From Solirubrobacterales bacterium (GTDB taxonomy: Bacteria > Actinomycetota > Thermoleophilia > Solirubrobacterales > Solirubrobacteraceae), in the NCBI GenBank assembly GCA_017354065.1, contig JAFMRN010000190.1, positions 1 through 5,197 of the forward strand: a stretch of DNA of 5,197 nucleotides. The letters run 5' to 3'. A program made the translations under genes and the position numbers. Below, one piece after another: positions 3,468-5,197 of this stretch; the stretch's first letter is position 1; each line of letters begins with the position of its first letter. Under the pieces are notes generated by a model. It was not told where the DNA came from, did no database searches, and saw only the letters and a program-made list of their open reading frames with translations.

Positions 3468-5197
3468 ATGAGCTCTCTTCAGCGACAGCGGCGGCGCCGC
3501 AAAAACGGTCACCAGGTCCACCGGCTGGTGCTGTTCGGGTTGCTCGCGATCGGCGTGGCAGCGGTGGGCGGGATCCTCGGCGCCGTCGGCTGGGTCGTGT
3601 CCGTCGCCGATTCGGCCCCGAGCCTGAACCAGCTACAGCCGCGCGTGCCCGGCGCCCAGTCCAGCGTGTATGCCTCCAACGGCCAGCTGCTCGGCTACAT
3701 GTCCTCCGACGTGATCCGCAACCAGCTGACCCAGGCTCAGCAGCCGAAGCTGCTGCGTGAGGCTCAGGTCGACATTGAGGACCGCCGCTTCTTCTCCCAC
3801 GGCGGGGTCGACTACATGGGGATCGTGCGCGCCGGCGTGCGCGACATCTTCTCCCCGTCCCGCGGCATCCAGGGCGGTTCGACCCTGACGATGCAGGTGG
3901 TGGGGAACATGTACCTCTGGAAGCAGGCCCAGAACCACAACCTCACCTACAAGATCGAGCAGGCCAAGCTGGCCAATGAGCTCGAGAAGAAGCACTCCAA
4001 GAACTGGATCCTGACCCAGTACCTGAATGACGTGCCCTACGGCGCGGTCGGCGGTCAGCAGGCGGTCGGTGCCGGCGCGGCCTCCCAGATGTTCTTCGAC
4101 AAGCCCGTCAACAAGCTGGATCTGGCCCAGACCGCGCTGATCGTGGGCCTGCCACAAGCGCCCAGCTCGTATAACCCGCTGGTCCATCCCAAGTTGGCGA
4201 AGGAGCGGCGCAGCGTGGTGCTCCAGTCGATGGTCCAGGCCGGGACGATCACCAAAGCCCAGGCCGCGCAGGCCAACAGGGAACCCCTGCACCTGAAGCC
4301 GAACCGCACCTACCAGTCGATCAAACAGCCCTACGTGTTTGAGTTCATCCGCCAGCAGCTGATCAAGAAGCTCGGTGTGGCGACCGTGGATCAGGGCGGG
4401 CTGAAGGTCTACACGACGCTGAACCTGGCTGATCAGGCGGCGGCCAAGAGGTCGCTGATGGCAAACGAGGGCGCGGTGTCCGACCCGGCGGCGGCGCTCA
4501 CCAGCATCGACCCGAACAACGGCCACATCGTGGCGATGGCCCAGAACACCAAGTACGGGGTAGGCAAGGACGAGACGACCTTCAACTACGCGGCCGATGA
4601 GCAGCGCCAGTCCGGTTCGTCGTTCAAGCCGTTCGTGATGATGGCGATGATGCAGGACTACGACGGGGATCCGAACCTGACCTACTACAACTCGCACGAG
4701 CTGCTGCCCGGCTGGCTGCCCTCTGACCCGAGCTGGAAGGTGCAGACCTCCGAGCACTCCTATGAGGGCAATATCAACGTGACCAAGGCGATGGTGCTCT
4801 CAGACAACACCGTCTTCGCGCAGCTCGGCGTCGACGTAGGGATGAAGAAGGTCGACGCGATGGCCCACAAGATGGGGATCACCTCACCGCTGTTCGGCTA
4901 TCCGACCGAGTCGATCGGCGGCCTGCGGATCGGCGTCTCGCCGCTGCAGATGGCAGACGCCTACGCGCCGATGGACAACGGCGGAACCCACTACGACGCG
5001 ACGATCCTCGACCACATCGTCAAACCGGACGGCAAGACGATCTCGGGTACCGACGCCAAGCCGCGGCGCGTGTTCTCCGCCGGCCAGGCTTACGCCGCGA
5101 CCAAGGTGCTCCAGGGCGTCCTCAAGGGCCAGGGCACAGGCACGTCGGCCAGCTACGGCTGTCCGGCCGCCGGCAAGACCGGCACCACCGAGAACTA
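3468..5197 (+). CDS. Bifunctional class A penicillin-binding protein (GT51 glycosyltransferase plus transpeptidase), 3' end outside window
   Basis: A single open frame runs from the ATG at 3468 to the window end (576 residues seen). An in-frame TAA at 3426-3428 and no other start codon between make this ATG the only choice, although it has no clear ribosome-binding site. The product is a membrane-anchored enzyme that polymerises lipid II and cross-links stem peptides. In order: basic cytosolic tail (5-18); one membrane segment (19-46); GT51 domain about 60-260; a linker; and the transpeptidase domain from about 340. GT51 motifs seen are EDRRFFSHGG (catalytic Glu104), GGSTLTMQ (136-143), KIEQAKLANELE (162-173), KNWILTQYLN (178-187) and RRSVVLQSM (247-255). 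Transpeptidase motifs are SSFK (Ser384 nucleophile, Lys387), SDN (445-447) and KTG (570-572). GT motif II has MQ for the usual QQ, and motif III has Gln165 where Glu is usual. Probably only the C-terminal end is missing. Confidence 0.95.
   Translation, partial: MSSLQRQRRRRKNGHQVHRLVLFGLLAIGVAAVGGILGAVGWVVSVADSAPSLNQLQPRVPGAQSSVYASNGQLLGYMSSDVIRNQLTQAQQPKLLREAQVDIEDRRFFSHGGVDYMGIVRAGVRDIFSPSRGIQGGSTLTMQVVGNMYLWKQAQNHNLTYKIEQAKLANELEKKHSKNWILTQYLNDVPYGAVGGQQAVGAGAASQMFFDKPVNKLDLAQTALIVGLPQAPSSYNPLVHPKLAKERRSVVLQSMVQAGTITKAQAAQANREPLHLKPNRTYQSIKQPYVFEFIRQQLIKKLGVATVDQGGLKVYTTLNLADQAAAKRSLMANEGAVSDPAAALTSIDPNNGHIVAMAQNTKYGVGKDETTFNYAADEQRQSGSSFKPFVMMAMMQDYDGDPNLTYYNSHELLPGWLPSDPSWKVQTSEHSYEGNINVTKAMVLSDNTVFAQLGVDVGMKKVDAMAHKMGITSPLFGYPTESIGGLRIGVSPLQMADAYAPMDNGGTHYDATILDHIVKPDGKTISGTDAKPRRVFSAGQAYAATKVLQGVLKGQGTGTSASYGCPAAGKTGTTEN

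Noticed and set aside
3633..4757. 374-codon frame on the - strand inside the penicillin-binding protein gene
   Set aside because: It is antisense to a gene with all GT51 and transpeptidase motifs. The translation is low-complexity (Val/Leu/Gly/His/Arg-rich) and typical of reverse frames in GC-rich DNA.

Overview
The window is GC-rich with compact, mostly abutting genes. The protein styles (a Pro/Lys-linked secreted L,D-transpeptidase, a GT51 penicillin-binding protein reading 'YLNDVPYGAVGGQ', and a membrane protein ending 'RGPASYAGPGSLGGTESALKR') suggest a high-GC actinobacterium, most likely of the Thermoleophilia/Solirubrobacterales type. That placement is inferred from sequence style, not from a marker gene.

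Layout. Bases 1-477 (+) hold the C-terminal membrane part of a polytopic protein whose start lies before the window. Bases 478-609 are non-coding. They hold two dyad-symmetry elements and a second, diverged copy of the last ten codons and stop of the upstream gene. A 31-base near-perfect hairpin (597-627) then separates this gene from the convergent pyrE (610-1176, -), orotate phosphoribosyltransferase of UMP synthesis; the pyrE stop codon sits at the hairpin centre. The pyrE start lies inside a perfect 30-base palindrome (1164-1193). A 197-base intergenic stretch rich in short repeats (1177-1373) follows. Next come an L,D-transpeptidase (1374-2405, -) and, 21 bases upstream of it, a CPBP-family intramembrane protease-like protein (2427-3350, -), probably co-transcribed. 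A divergent promoter region (3351-3467) leads into a bifunctional class A penicillin-binding protein (3468 to window end, +), cut at its KTG motif by the window edge.

How it fits together. The right half is a cell-envelope cluster. The class A PBP polymerises glycan and makes D,D (4-3) cross-links. The L,D-transpeptidase makes 3-3 cross-links or attaches ligands to peptidoglycan. The CPBP protein is a membrane protein of unknown substrate. pyrE is metabolically unrelated.

The most unusual part is the surroundings of pyrE. Both sides carry partial duplicates: the 3' end of the neighbouring gene on one side and the pyrE 5' end on the other. The pyrE ribosome-binding site and start codon are locked in a palindrome. 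I do not see a mobile element, CRISPR array, defence system, tRNA or rRNA here.
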